A stretch of 8,848 bases of DNA from CAZYYO01 sp964650965 (GTDB lineage Bacteria > Bacillota > Clostridia > Lachnospirales > Lachnospiraceae), in the NCBI GenBank assembly GCA_964650965.1, contig CAZYYO010000085.1, positions 1 to 8,848 of the forward strand, in the 5' to 3' direction. Numbering within the stretch: the stretch's first letter is position 1; every line of letters begins with the position of its first letter. This document shows positions 1 through 6,568 of the stretch, in pieces. The translations under genes and the position numbers were made by a program. The notes under the pieces were generated by a model. It was not told the DNA's origin. It saw only the letters and a list, made by a program, of their open reading frames with translations, and ran no database searches.

Positions 1-1021
1 CATCATCCTCACCAAAGGCCGGGGCAATATGAACAATACCGGTACCATCTGACATAGTGACATAGGTATCACAGGTAACGAAATGTGCCTTCTTATGCTG
101 CTGTGCGGCACGGTCTGCGGCACAGGTATAAAGAGGTTCATATTCCTTATATTCCAGCTGGGTTCCCTGATAGGATTCCAACACTTCATATGCCTTCACG
201 CCGGTCTCTTCATCTCCCAGCTTACCTAATACCTTATCTAACAGCTCCTGGGCCATATAATATACATAGCCGTCAGCTGCCTTTACCTTAACATAGGTTT
301 CATTGGGATTTACACAAAGTGCGGTATTACTTGGTAAAGTCCAGGGAGTTGTAGTCCATGCCAGGAAATATGCATCTTCTCCTACTACCTTAAAACGTAC
401 CACTGCAGAACGTTCCTTGACTGTCTTATATCCCTGGGCAACCTCCTGGGCGGACAAAGGAGTTCCACAACGAGGGCAATAAGGCACAATCTTAAATCCC
501 TTATATAATAATTTCTTATCCCAGATTTCCTTCAGTGCCCACCATTCAGATTCAATAAAATTATCATCATAGGTTACATATGGGTTCTCCATATCTGCCC
601 AGAAACCAACGGTTCCGGAGAAGTCTTCCCACATTCCCTTATATTTCCAAACAGATTCCTTACATTTCTTAATGAAAGGCTCCATTCCGTACTCTTCAAT
701 CTGTTCCTTACCATTTAATCCAAGGAGCTTCTCTACCTCAAGCTCTACCGGAAGTCCATGAGTATCCCAGCCTGCTTTTCTAGGTACATACTTGCCCTTC
801 ATGGTCTGGTATCTAGGAATCATATCCTTAATAACACGTGTCAAAACGTGTCCAATGTGTGGCTTACCATTTGCGGTAGGAGGTCCATCATAGAAAGTAT
901 AGGTCTCCCCCTCCTTGCGGCTGTCCATACTTTTCTGGAAGATCTGATTGTCTTCCCAAAATTTCTCCGTAGCTTTTTCTCTTTCTACGAAATTCATGTC
1001 CGTTGTTACTTTGTTGTACAT
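1..1021 (-). CDS. ileS: Isoleucine--tRNA ligase, N-terminal part (cut by window edge)
   Basis: This cytoplasmic enzyme charges tRNA-Ile with isoleucine. I translated the minus strand by hand from the ATG at 1021-1019: 340 complete codons remain open to the window edge, and the rest of the gene lies outside. Visible landmarks are the class I signature HIGH at residues 55-58 (in NGKPHIGHVL), GWDTHGLPVE at 84-93, a YCPRCG cysteine pair (C182, C185), the threonine-rich editing-domain motif WTTTPWTLPSN near 222-232, and GIVHIAPAFGEDD at the end. The full family length is about 900-1,050 residues. The GWDTHGLPVE form and the short N-terminus resemble the eukaryote-like IleS2 clade rather than E. 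coli IleS; this is inference. The start is supported by AAAGGA (1030-1035), 8 nt upstream. A T-box leader precedes it. Identity is near certain; the clade is less so. Confidence 0.97.
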   Translation of the reverse strand, partial: MYNKVTTDMNFVEREKATEKFWEDNQIFQKSMDSRKEGETYTFYDGPPTANGKPHIGHVLTRVIKDMIPRYQTMKGKYVPRKAGWDTHGLPVELEVEKLLGLNGKEQIEEYGMEPFIKKCKESVWKYKGMWEDFSGTVGFWADMENPYVTYDDNFIESEWWALKEIWDKKLLYKGFKIVPYCPRCGTPLSAQEVAQGYKTVKERSAVVRFKVVGEDAYFLAWTTTPWTLPSNTALCVNPNETYVKVKAADGYVYYMAQELLDKVLGKLGDEETGVKAYEVLESYQGTQLEYKEYEPLYTCAADRAAQQHKKAHFVTCDTYVTMSDGTGIVHIAPAFGEDD

Positions 1022-1111
1022 GTCTTCTTTCCTTTCTACTTCTAATATATACGCTTTTGCGTGAATTTCTGCATGTCACAGAACCAGCATGATATCCACT
1101 GCCCTGTGATT

Positions 1112-1146
1112 AAAAAAAGCTTCCGTCCGTAAAAGGACGAAAGCTT
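1112..1146 (-). terminator. T-box intrinsic terminator
   Basis: A 12-bp stem (plus-strand arms 1117-1128 and 1135-1146) encloses a 6-nt loop and is followed on the minus strand by seven U residues (1118-1112). The single imperfect pair (1123/1140) is a G-U wobble in minus-strand RNA but a C-A mismatch in plus-strand RNA, which confirms the direction. The 5' side of the stem immediately follows the T-box core, as expected for mutually exclusive antiterminator and terminator folds. Confidence 0.93.
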
Positions 1147-1392
1147 ATGCTTTGTAATACCACCTGTTACGATGTACTTATAGCACGTTTCTCCAGGAAA
1201 TCTATACTATGCATACATGCCCCCTGTAACGCTGAGAGATGCGGCGCCCCTACTAGATATACTCGTTCAGTTTGCAGCTAGAAAGTGATGTTCTACAAAT
1301 TCCTACTTCTATCGGCTCTCACCATACCCGACTCGCTGAAGGTTCAGACTTTTGTGTACTGTCTTTCTCATTGCTTTTTACTTGTTATATAC
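1112..1392 (-). promoter_or_regulatory. T-box riboswitch (isoleucine-specific) leader of ileS
   Basis: This leader RNA senses uncharged tRNA-Ile and permits read-through into ileS when the tRNA is uncharged. In RNA order, stem I carries the characteristic GGTATGGTGAGAGCC and GATAGAAGTAGGAA blocks. The specifier region AGAACATCACTTT follows, with codon ATC (Ile) at 1289-1287. The T-box core AACAGGTGGTATTAC occupies 1168-1154. Its UGGU (1162-1159) would pair with an ACCA acceptor end, fitting the A73 discriminator of tRNA-Ile. A competing terminator hairpin follows directly. Specifier, T-box core and downstream synthetase all agree. The 5' boundary is estimated from the promoter; the 3' boundary is the end of the terminator U-run. 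Confidence 0.93.
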
Positions 1393-1398
1393 TAGGTA

Positions 1399-1427
1399 AA
1401 TATACCAATGTAGCGAGAAAATGTCAA
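1399..1427 (-). promoter_or_regulatory. Sigma-A-type promoter of ileS
   Basis: A perfect -35 box TTGACA (1427-1422) is separated by exactly 17 bp from TATATT (1404-1399, 5 of 6 to consensus). Transcription should start near 1392, giving a leader of roughly 370 nt that contains the whole T-box. The -35 box begins only 11 bp past the stop codon of the preceding ATPase gene, and no terminator lies between them. Upstream transcripts may therefore run into the T-box. Confidence 0.85.
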
Positions 1428-1438
1428 CTAGAATCTCC

Positions 1439-2746
1439 TTAATCCTCTAGATATTTTGTGATTCTATGAATATCATATAACGGAACATTTATCATCCAGT
1501 CCAGTTCTCTAAAATCAGACATTGATGTTCTGATTGCATGGTCTGGATGATATTTATCACAAAATGCCCTTAAGCTTTTAGCCTTCAAATTCTCTTCCGC
1601 CTTGACTTCAATTGGAAGCAGGGATGTACTGCCCTGTAAAAGGAAATCAATCTCTCCTCTGGAATTGGCAGTGGAATAATAATATACCTGGGTTTCCAAT
1701 TGAGTAATAAGCTGTTGCAATACATACTGCTCCGTTAACGCACCTTTGAATTCTGTAAAAATCCGATTTCCTTCCAGTACCACTTTTTCATCCAAATCTG
1801 TCATTGCAATCAACAATCCAATATCCAAATGAAACATCTTGAAAGCATCCATATCAACATATGCTTTCAGTGGAAGTGCCGGTTTATTTGTTCTTTGAAC
1901 TTTATGAATCAATCCACAATCCATCAACCATTGAATTGCTAATTCAAAGTCCTTTGCTCTAGCACCTTCCCGTACCTGTCCGTAAATATATTTCTTATTT
2001 TCCTTGGCTAGTTGCATAGGAATGGAATTCCACACCATATTTAATCTAGGAATAAGTGTTGTAGATGCATTTTTGGAAAAATCCTGTTGATAATAATTCA
2101 GAAGATTTTTCTGAATCTGACGAACCTCTCTATAGTTTTTTGTCTCCACAAAGGTAAGTACTGCCTCTGGCATCCCACCAACATAGTAGTATTCTCTCAG
2201 CCGCTGAATATATTTTGATTTAAAACATGTGACCATTTCGATATCATTTCCACCAAGCAGACTTGCATATCGATCATCCCCCACTGCAAGAAGAAACTCT
2301 TCATAGCTTAAGGGATATAAATTAATAAAGTCCACTTTTCCCACCGGAAATGATGTTCCCTGGTGCATAGCTACTCCCAACAATGAACCGGCTGCAACAA
2401 TTGCATATTCTGGTGCATTCTCCTGAAAATATTTCAACGACGAAAGTGCATTTGGAACTTCCTGCACTTCATCAAAAATAATTAATGTCTTGTCTGCTTC
2501 AATGGTTACCCCTGATTCCGTACTAATGGCTAATAGCAATCGTTCAATATCAAAATCCCCCTGAAATACTGACATCATTCTTTCGTTATGATCAAAGTTG
2601 ATATATGCTACCTTTTCGAAATATGTTTTACCAAATTCCTTCATTATCCAGGTCTTTCCAACCTGCCTTGCCCCACGAATAATTAAGGGCTTTCTATTCT
2701 GTTTATTTCTCCATTGTACCAGCTTCTCCATCGCTAATCGTTCCAA
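1439..2746 (-). CDS. AAA-family ATPase with DUF4143-type C-terminal domain, role unknown
   Basis: A 435-residue cytoplasmic ATP-binding protein with the AAA_14 plus DUF4143 layout. Walker A GARQVGKT is at 25-32, Walker B LIIFDEVQ at 88-95 (D92, E93), and a sensor-like AAGSLLG at 118-124. The C-terminal half carries a PD-(D/E)XK-like pattern: E339, then GEID (D367), then IEVKA (E380, K382). That suggests a nuclease-like fold; catalysis is unproven for this family. The start is TTG at 2746-2744, chosen because GGAGGTGA (2758-2751) lies 7 nt upstream. The ATG five codons downstream is too far from that site, and the ATG overlapping it is in another frame and stops after eight codons. No partner gene is adjacent. 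It sits between the pfl operon and ileS and looks AT-richer than both, suggesting an accessory gene. The family call is firm; the function is unknown. Confidence 0.9.
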   Translation of the reverse strand: MERLAMEKLVQWRNKQNRKPLIIRGARQVGKTWIMKEFGKTYFEKVAYINFDHNERMMSVFQGDFDIERLLLAISTESGVTIEADKTLIIFDEVQEVPNALSSLKYFQENAPEYAIVAAGSLLGVAMHQGTSFPVGKVDFINLYPLSYEEFLLAVGDDRYASLLGGNDIEMVTCFKSKYIQRLREYYYVGGMPEAVLTFVETKNYREVRQIQKNLLNYYQQDFSKNASTTLIPRLNMVWNSIPMQLAKENKKYIYGQVREGARAKDFELAIQWLMDCGLIHKVQRTNKPALPLKAYVDMDAFKMFHLDIGLLIAMTDLDEKVVLEGNRIFTEFKGALTEQYVLQQLITQLETQVYYYSTANSRGEIDFLLQGSTSLLPIEVKAEENLKAKSLRAFCDKYHPDHAIRTSMSDFRELDWMINVPLYDIHRITKYLED

Positions 2747-2750
2747 TTGC

Positions 2751-2758
2751 TCACCTCC
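2751..2758 (-). promoter_or_regulatory. Ribosome binding site that decides a TTG start
   Basis: GGAGGTGA, close to an ideal Shine-Dalgarno match, lies 7 nt before the TTG at 2746 of the AAA ATPase gene. It is the main reason to prefer TTG over the ATG 15 bases downstream. Confidence 0.8.
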
Positions 2759-2769
2759 ATGGACATTAT

Positions 2770-2790
2770 TAATAGTCTATATAGCTATTA
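2770..2790. repeat. 21-bp inverted repeat overlapping the -10 box
   Basis: The plus strand reads TAATAG-TCTATATAG-CTATTA: 6-bp arms flank a 9-nt centre containing the palindrome CTATATAG. It overlaps the TATAAT box of the ATPase gene, a position suited to a repressor operator. The low sequence complexity makes chance occurrence plausible. Confidence 0.4.
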
Positions 2791-2818
2791 TATTGCACTT
2801 AAAATAGTATGTTGTCAA
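2787..2818 (-). promoter_or_regulatory. Possible promoter of the AAA ATPase gene
   Basis: A perfect TTGACA (2818-2813) and a perfect TATAAT (2792-2787) face the ATPase gene, but the spacer is 20 bp rather than 17. Either the promoter is weak or activator-dependent, or only one box is used. The gap is AT-rich, so chance matches are possible. Confidence 0.4.
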
Positions 2819-2827
2819 TACTTATAA

Positions 2828-2863
2828 GTCCTTACTTTTGTGTATTTCCACATTTTTAAGGAC
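2828..2863. repeat. 36-bp nested inverted repeat
   Basis: Outer arms GTCCTTA and TAAGGAC (2828-2834, 2857-2863) enclose inner arms TGTG and CACA, with 4-nt internal loops on both sides and a 6-nt apical loop. It lies just upstream of the TTGACA box of the AAA ATPase gene. It could be a protein-binding site or an RNA hairpin; no known operator is recognised. Confidence 0.5.
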
Positions 2864-2867
2864 GTAA

Positions 2868-2906
2868 ATATGGTACATTGCATTTATAAAACACAATATA
2901 CCATAT
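2868..2906 (-). terminator. 13-bp hairpin after pflA, possible terminator
   Basis: Arms 2868-2880 and 2894-2906 form a 13-bp stem around a 13-nt loop. The one imperfect pair (2876/2898) is a U-G wobble in minus-strand RNA and an A-C mismatch on the other strand, so the structure favours transcripts of the pfl operon. It begins 13 bp past the pflA stop codon. The U-run after it is short (UUUACG), so termination would be weak, or the hairpin may mainly stabilise the 3' end. Confidence 0.5.
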
Positions 2907-2919
2907 AAAATAAATCTAT

Positions 2920-3657
2920 TCAGTCTGCCCCAAGAATTCTTCTGGCATTTTGGATGCGTTCCGGTGTGGGAGGCTCTACACCCTTAAGAGGATACGCAAT
3001 TCCCAGCTGTTCATACTTAAAGGTTCCCAGCGTGTGATAGGGAAGTATCTCTACCCGCTCTACTGTCTTTAAGGTGTGTATAAAATCTGCCAGGCGATAA
3101 AGATATTCATCCTTGTCGCTTCCTCCTGGAACCAGCACATGGCGAATCCACATTGCCTTTCCCATACGAGATAGCTCTGTGGCCATAGCAAGAATGTTCG
3201 CATTGGAACGTCCAGTAAGAATCTGATGCTGCTTATCATCAATCTGCTTAATATCCAGCATAACAAGATCCGTAACCTCCATTAGTTTCTGGAACTTGGA
3301 ATAGAAGGGTTCCTCTCTGGTAAATGGAGCTCCGCTGGTATCAAGACAGGTATGAATTCCTTTTTCTTTGGCTAATGTGAACAGTGTAATTAAGAAATCA
3401 AGCTGGAGAAGGGGTTCCCCACCGCTAACGGTAAGGCCCCCTTTTGTTCCCCAGTATGACTTATATTTTAGTGCCTGTGCAATCAGCTCCTCAGCGGTAT
3501 AAATCTTGGCGTCCTTGGTTGTCCAGGTGTCAGGATTATGACAGAACTGGCAACGCATGGGACAGCCTGCTGTGAAGATGATATAACGCACCCCTGGTCC
3601 ATCCACAGAGCCGAAGCTCTCTAAGGAATGGATGTATCCCTCTTTACAGGGATTCAT
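2920..3657 (-). CDS. pflA: Pyruvate formate-lyase activating enzyme (radical SAM)
   Basis: A cytoplasmic radical-SAM enzyme that uses a [4Fe-4S] cluster and S-adenosylmethionine to install the glycyl radical on PflB. With the start chosen here it has 245 residues, against 246 for E. coli PflA. Motifs in order: IHSLESFGSVDGPG near the N-terminus, the cluster-binding C-x3-C-x2-C (GCPMRCQFCHNP; C32, C36, C39), SGGEPL at 78-83, DTSG at 106-109, VMLDIKQ near 132-138, WIRHVLVPGG at 170-179, and EILPYHTLG near 203. The frame stays open upstream to a GTG at 3693, but the ATG at 3657 matches the family's usual short N-terminus. No strong ribosome site is visible before the ATG. The gene overlaps the end of pflB by 14 bp, suggesting translational coupling within one operon. 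Confidence 0.96.
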   Translation of the reverse strand: MNPCKEGYIHSLESFGSVDGPGVRYIIFTAGCPMRCQFCHNPDTWTTKDAKIYTAEELIAQALKYKSYWGTKGGLTVSGGEPLLQLDFLITLFTLAKEKGIHTCLDTSGAPFTREEPFYSKFQKLMEVTDLVMLDIKQIDDKQHQILTGRSNANILAMATELSRMGKAMWIRHVLVPGGSDKDEYLYRLADFIHTLKTVERVEILPYHTLGTFKYEQLGIAYPLKGVEPPTPERIQNARRILGAD

Positions 3658-5896
3658 GACAGGTTCTTGAGATAACATCCATCTGCTGTTCACGGGTCAG
3701 ATCGATAAATTTTACTGCATATCCAGATACACGAATGGTGAAGTTAGCGTATTCCGGCTTCTCTGGGTGCTCCATAGCATCCATCAGCTTTTCTTTTCCA
3801 AATACATTTACATTTAAGTGATGTGCTCCCTGACGGAAATAGCCATCCAGTACATTTACCAGGTTATCCGTACGTTCTTCATCACTGTGTCCCAAAGCTC
3901 CCGGGTTAATGGTCTGGGTATTGGAAATTCCATCTAATGCTTCTTCATAAGGAAGCTTTGCTACAGAATTCAAGGAAGCTAATAAGCCGTTCTGCTCTGC
4001 ACCATAGGATGGGTTAGCTCCTGGAGATAAAGGTTCTCCTGATTTTCTTCCATCTGGCAGTGCTCCTGTTGCCTTACCATATACTACATTGCTGGTAATG
4101 GTAAGAATGGAGGTGGTAACCTCTGAGTCACGATAGGTATGGCATGCCTTCAGCTTGTCCATAAAGGTATCTAACAGCCATACAGCGATTTCATCTGCTC
4201 TCTCATCGTCATTACCATATTTAGGGAAGTCCCCTTCAATCTCAAAATCTACTGCAATACCATCCTCATTACGAATTGGTTTTACCTTAGCATATTTAAT
4301 AGCACTTAAAGAATCTACCACATGGGAGAATCCAGCAATACCTGTTGCAAAGGTTCTTCTTACATCGGTATCAATCAATGCCATTTCTGCTGACTCATAG
4401 TAATATTTATCATGCATATACTGAATCATATTCAAGGTTTCTACATACAAATGTGCCAGCCAGGTAAGCATCACATCATACTTCTCCATAACCTCATCAT
4501 AATCCAGCACATCACTGGTAATCTTCTCATATTTTGGTGCCATCTGAATATGCTTCATTTCATCAAATCCACCGTTGATTGCATATAGCAGACCCTTTGC
4601 CAGGTTGGCACGTGCACCGAAGAACTGTAATTCCTTACCTGTCTCTGTAGCAGATACACAACAGCAGATGCTGTAATCATCTCCCCAGATTGGTCTCATA
4701 ACATCATCATTTTCATACTGGATAGAGCTGGTAACTACGGAAATATGTGCTGCATATTTCTTAAATGCTTCCGGCAGCTTCTCTGCGTACAATACCGTCA
4801 GATTCGGCTCAGGAGCAGGTCCCATATTCTCTAAGGTGTGAAGGAATCGGTAATCATTCTTGGTAACCATAGAACGACCATCAATGCCCATACCTGCCAC
4901 CTCAAGGGTTGCCCATACAGGGTCTCCTGAGAACAGCTGATTGTAGGATTCAATACGGGCAAACTTCACCATACGACACTTCATAGTCAGGTGGTCAATT
5001 AATTCCTGTGCCTGCTGCTCGGTAAGGATTCCCTTTGCCATATCTCTCTCAATATAAATGTCTAAGAAGGTAGATACACGACCCACACTCATTGCTGCAC
5101 CATTCTGGGTCTTAATAGCTGCAAGATATCCAAAGTATAACCACTGGGTTGCTTCCTTGGCATTTGCTGCCGGAAGAGAAATGTCAAGGCCGTAAGCTGC
5201 TGCCATTTCCTTCATCCCCTTCAATGCTTTGATCTGTTCTGCAATTTCTTCTCTTAGCTGGAAGTTACCACGACGCATTCCATAGCGGGCAGACTCTTCA
5301 AAATCCTTCTTCTTGCCTTCAATCAGACGGTCAATTCCGTATAAAGCAACTCTTCTGTAATCACCTACAATACGTCCACGTCCATAGGTATCCGGAAGTC
5401 CGGTTAAAATCTTGCAATGACGAGCCCGCTTCATCTCATCTGTATAAATATCAAATACTGCATCATTATGTGTCTTATGATATACGGTAAAGATTTCATG
5501 TAATTTCTCACTTGGCTCATAACCGTACATTTTGCAGGACTGCTCGGCCATCTTAATTCCACCATATGGCATAAATGCTCTCTTTAATGGTTTATCTGTC
5601 TGAAGACCAACAATCTGCTCTAAATCCTTTAATTCTTCGCTGATATATCCAGCACCGTAAGAAGTAAGGGATGATACTACTTCTGTTTCCATATCTAAAA
5701 CGCCACCTTTGGCGCGTTCTTCCTTCTGTAATTCCTGCAGCTTGCCCCAGAGCTTGTCTGTTGCATCTGTCGTACCCTCTAAAAAGGATTCATCTCCGTC
5801 ATAGGGCTGATAGTTCTTCTGGATAAAATCTCTAACATCGATTTTCTCTTTCCAACGTCTGCCTTCGAAGCCTTCCCATTGTTCAAAATTGTTCAT
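3644..5896 (-). CDS. pflB: Formate C-acetyltransferase (pyruvate formate-lyase)
   Basis: The glycyl-radical enzyme that converts pyruvate and CoA to acetyl-CoA and formate in anaerobic fermentation; cytoplasmic and oxygen-sensitive once activated. It has 750 residues, close to the usual 750-760. GRGRIVGDYRRVALYG lies near 172-187. The active-site block WGDDYSICCCVS carries the catalytic cysteine pair at C412-C413, preceded by a third cysteine where E. coli has alanine. FGARANLAKGLLYAINGG follows. The C-terminal radical loop RVSGYAV places the radical glycine at G725. A GTG at 5917 would add seven residues. The ATG at 5896 is preferred because the in-frame extension covers the Shine-Dalgarno site AAAGGAG (5910-5904), 7 nt before the ATG, and the protein then begins MNNFEQWEGF as is typical. 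Co-transcribed with pflA. A promoter and dyad lie about 100 bp upstream. Confidence 0.98.
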   Translation of the reverse strand: MNNFEQWEGFEGRRWKEKIDVRDFIQKNYQPYDGDESFLEGTTDATDKLWGKLQELQKEERAKGGVLDMETEVVSSLTSYGAGYISEELKDLEQIVGLQTDKPLKRAFMPYGGIKMAEQSCKMYGYEPSEKLHEIFTVYHKTHNDAVFDIYTDEMKRARHCKILTGLPDTYGRGRIVGDYRRVALYGIDRLIEGKKKDFEESARYGMRRGNFQLREEIAEQIKALKGMKEMAAAYGLDISLPAANAKEATQWLYFGYLAAIKTQNGAAMSVGRVSTFLDIYIERDMAKGILTEQQAQELIDHLTMKCRMVKFARIESYNQLFSGDPVWATLEVAGMGIDGRSMVTKNDYRFLHTLENMGPAPEPNLTVLYAEKLPEAFKKYAAHISVVTSSIQYENDDVMRPIWGDDYSICCCVSATETGKELQFFGARANLAKGLLYAINGGFDEMKHIQMAPKYEKITSDVLDYDEVMEKYDVMLTWLAHLYVETLNMIQYMHDKYYYESAEMALIDTDVRRTFATGIAGFSHVVDSLSAIKYAKVKPIRNEDGIAVDFEIEGDFPKYGNDDERADEIAVWLLDTFMDKLKACHTYRDSEVTTSILTITSNVVYGKATGALPDGRKSGEPLSPGANPSYGAEQNGLLASLNSVAKLPYEEALDGISNTQTINPGALGHSDEERTDNLVNVLDGYFRQGAHHLNVNVFGKEKLMDAMEHPEKPEYANFTIRVSGYAVKFIDLTREQQMDVISRTCHESL

Positions 5897-5997
5897 TTGA
5901 ATCTCCTTTCCCTTCACTCATCTGTCATATGTTTACAGTAGTATGCCACAGATTGCAATACGCTATCCTTTTGGCAACACTTTACTTAAGCAAGTTC

Positions 5998-6026
5998 ATT
6001 ATACATGAATTATTTGTGTTAGTTAA
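5998..6026 (-). promoter_or_regulatory. Promoter of the pflBA operon
   Basis: A perfect -10 TATAAT (6003-5998) has a -35-like TTAACT (6026-6021, 4 of 6) at the ideal 17-bp spacing. Transcription would start near 5991, leaving a 5' leader of about 95 nt before pflB. A better -35 match, TTGACA at 6040-6035, is 31 bp from this -10 box and so cannot pair with it; its own 17-19 bp partners are poor. Confidence 0.6.
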
Positions 6027-6033
6027 CCCTAAC
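6018..6033. promoter_or_regulatory. Inverted repeat over the pfl -35 box, candidate operator
   Basis: The plus strand reads GTTAG-TTAACC-CTAAC: perfect 5-bp arms with a 6-nt centre. The site covers the presumed -35 box of pflBA (6021-6026), where a bound repressor would block RNA polymerase. The half-site resembles that of the NADH sensor Rex (GTTAA-N4-TTAAC), but the arm spacing is 2 bp too wide and each arm differs in its last base. Rex control is therefore only a weak possibility. Confidence 0.4.
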
Positions 6034-6065
6034 TTGTCAATTTAATTTTTTTCAGCAAATGTAAC

Positions 6066-6088
6066 AGAAAAAAGTTCTAATTTTTTCT
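6066..6088. terminator. AT-rich hairpin after the ArsR-type gene, weak terminator
   Basis: AGAAAAAA and TTTTTTCT pair as an 8-bp stem with a 7-nt loop, 22 bp past the regulator's stop codon. Read on the minus strand, the 3' arm is itself a run of U residues. With almost no GC pairs it would be a poor terminator in either direction. Reported as a structure only. Confidence 0.3.
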
Positions 6089-6110
6089 TTGTATGTCAAA
6101 AACACCTATT

Positions 6111-6476
6111 TTATTCTTCGATATGCTCTCGTCCCTGGTCAATAATGGACCTGACATGATCGTCTGCCAGAGAATAGAAAATCGACTTCCCATCCCGACG
6201 GCTTTTCACCAGCCTGCTTTGCTTTAAGATCCGCAGCTGATGGGAAATCGCAGACTGGGTCATATTCAGCACCTGTGCCAAATCACATACACATACCTCT
6301 GCCTCAAACAAAACAAAAAGAATCCGAATTCTAGTAGAATCCCCAAAGACCTTAAAAAGCTCCGCCAAATCATAAAGCTCCGTCTCTTCCGGCATGGTAT
6401 CATTAACAATTTGAATCAAATCCTCATGAATCTCCTGGGATTCACACAAATCTGCCTCTATTATCTTTTTACTCAT
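6111..6476 (-). CDS. ArsR/SmtB-family metal-sensing repressor (Zn/Cd type)
   Basis: A 121-residue winged-helix transcriptional repressor, a typical length for the family, released from DNA by metal binding. The helix-turn-helix (CDLAQVLNMTQSAISHQLR, 64-82) is followed by the wing RRDGKSIFYSL. Two known metal-site patterns are visible. The alpha-3 motif EVCVCD (C62, C64) with an N-terminal cysteine (DLCES, C11) resembles the CadC site. The C-terminal helix has D105-x-H107-x10-H118-x2-E121, the same spacing as the SmtB zinc site. Likely ligands are therefore zinc, cadmium or lead. The start is supported by AGAGG, 7 nt upstream of the ATG. It lies downstream of the efflux ATPase gene, its probable target, separated by a 391-bp repeat-rich gap. 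Family is firm; the exact metal and target operator are inference. No classical operator was found. Confidence 0.95.
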   Translation of the reverse strand: MSKKIIEADLCESQEIHEDLIQIVNDTMPEETELYDLAELFKVFGDSTRIRILFVLFEAEVCVCDLAQVLNMTQSAISHQLRILKQSRLVKSRRDGKSIFYSLADDHVRSIIDQGREHIEE

Positions 6477-6568
6477 ATCTATGCCTCTTTCCTTTCTATT
6501 TAAAGATTGTCACGGAAATTTTTATCGGTAACCCAGCTGTTGTCGTGCCCGGTCCATCGCTGGTTCCA

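Noticed and set aside
85..1079. Short plus- and minus-strand frames over the ileS region
   Set aside because: They are out of frame with the clearly homologous ileS coding frame and carry no motifs.
3658..3693. Longer pflA start at GTG
   Set aside because: It would extend the protein 12 residues beyond the usual family N-terminus and deepen the overlap with pflB to 50 bp.
5897..5917. Longer pflB start at GTG
   Set aside because: The added seven codons include the AAAGGAG ribosome site, and the ATG at 5896 gives the family-typical N-terminus.
6018..6040. Canonical Rex operator upstream of pflB
   Set aside because: The arm spacing is 2 bp longer than GTTAA-N4-TTAAC and the inner base of each arm differs.
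6035..6040. TTGACA as the pfl -35 box
   Set aside because: It is 31 bp from the TATAAT box, and the hexamers 17-19 bp downstream are poor -10 matches.
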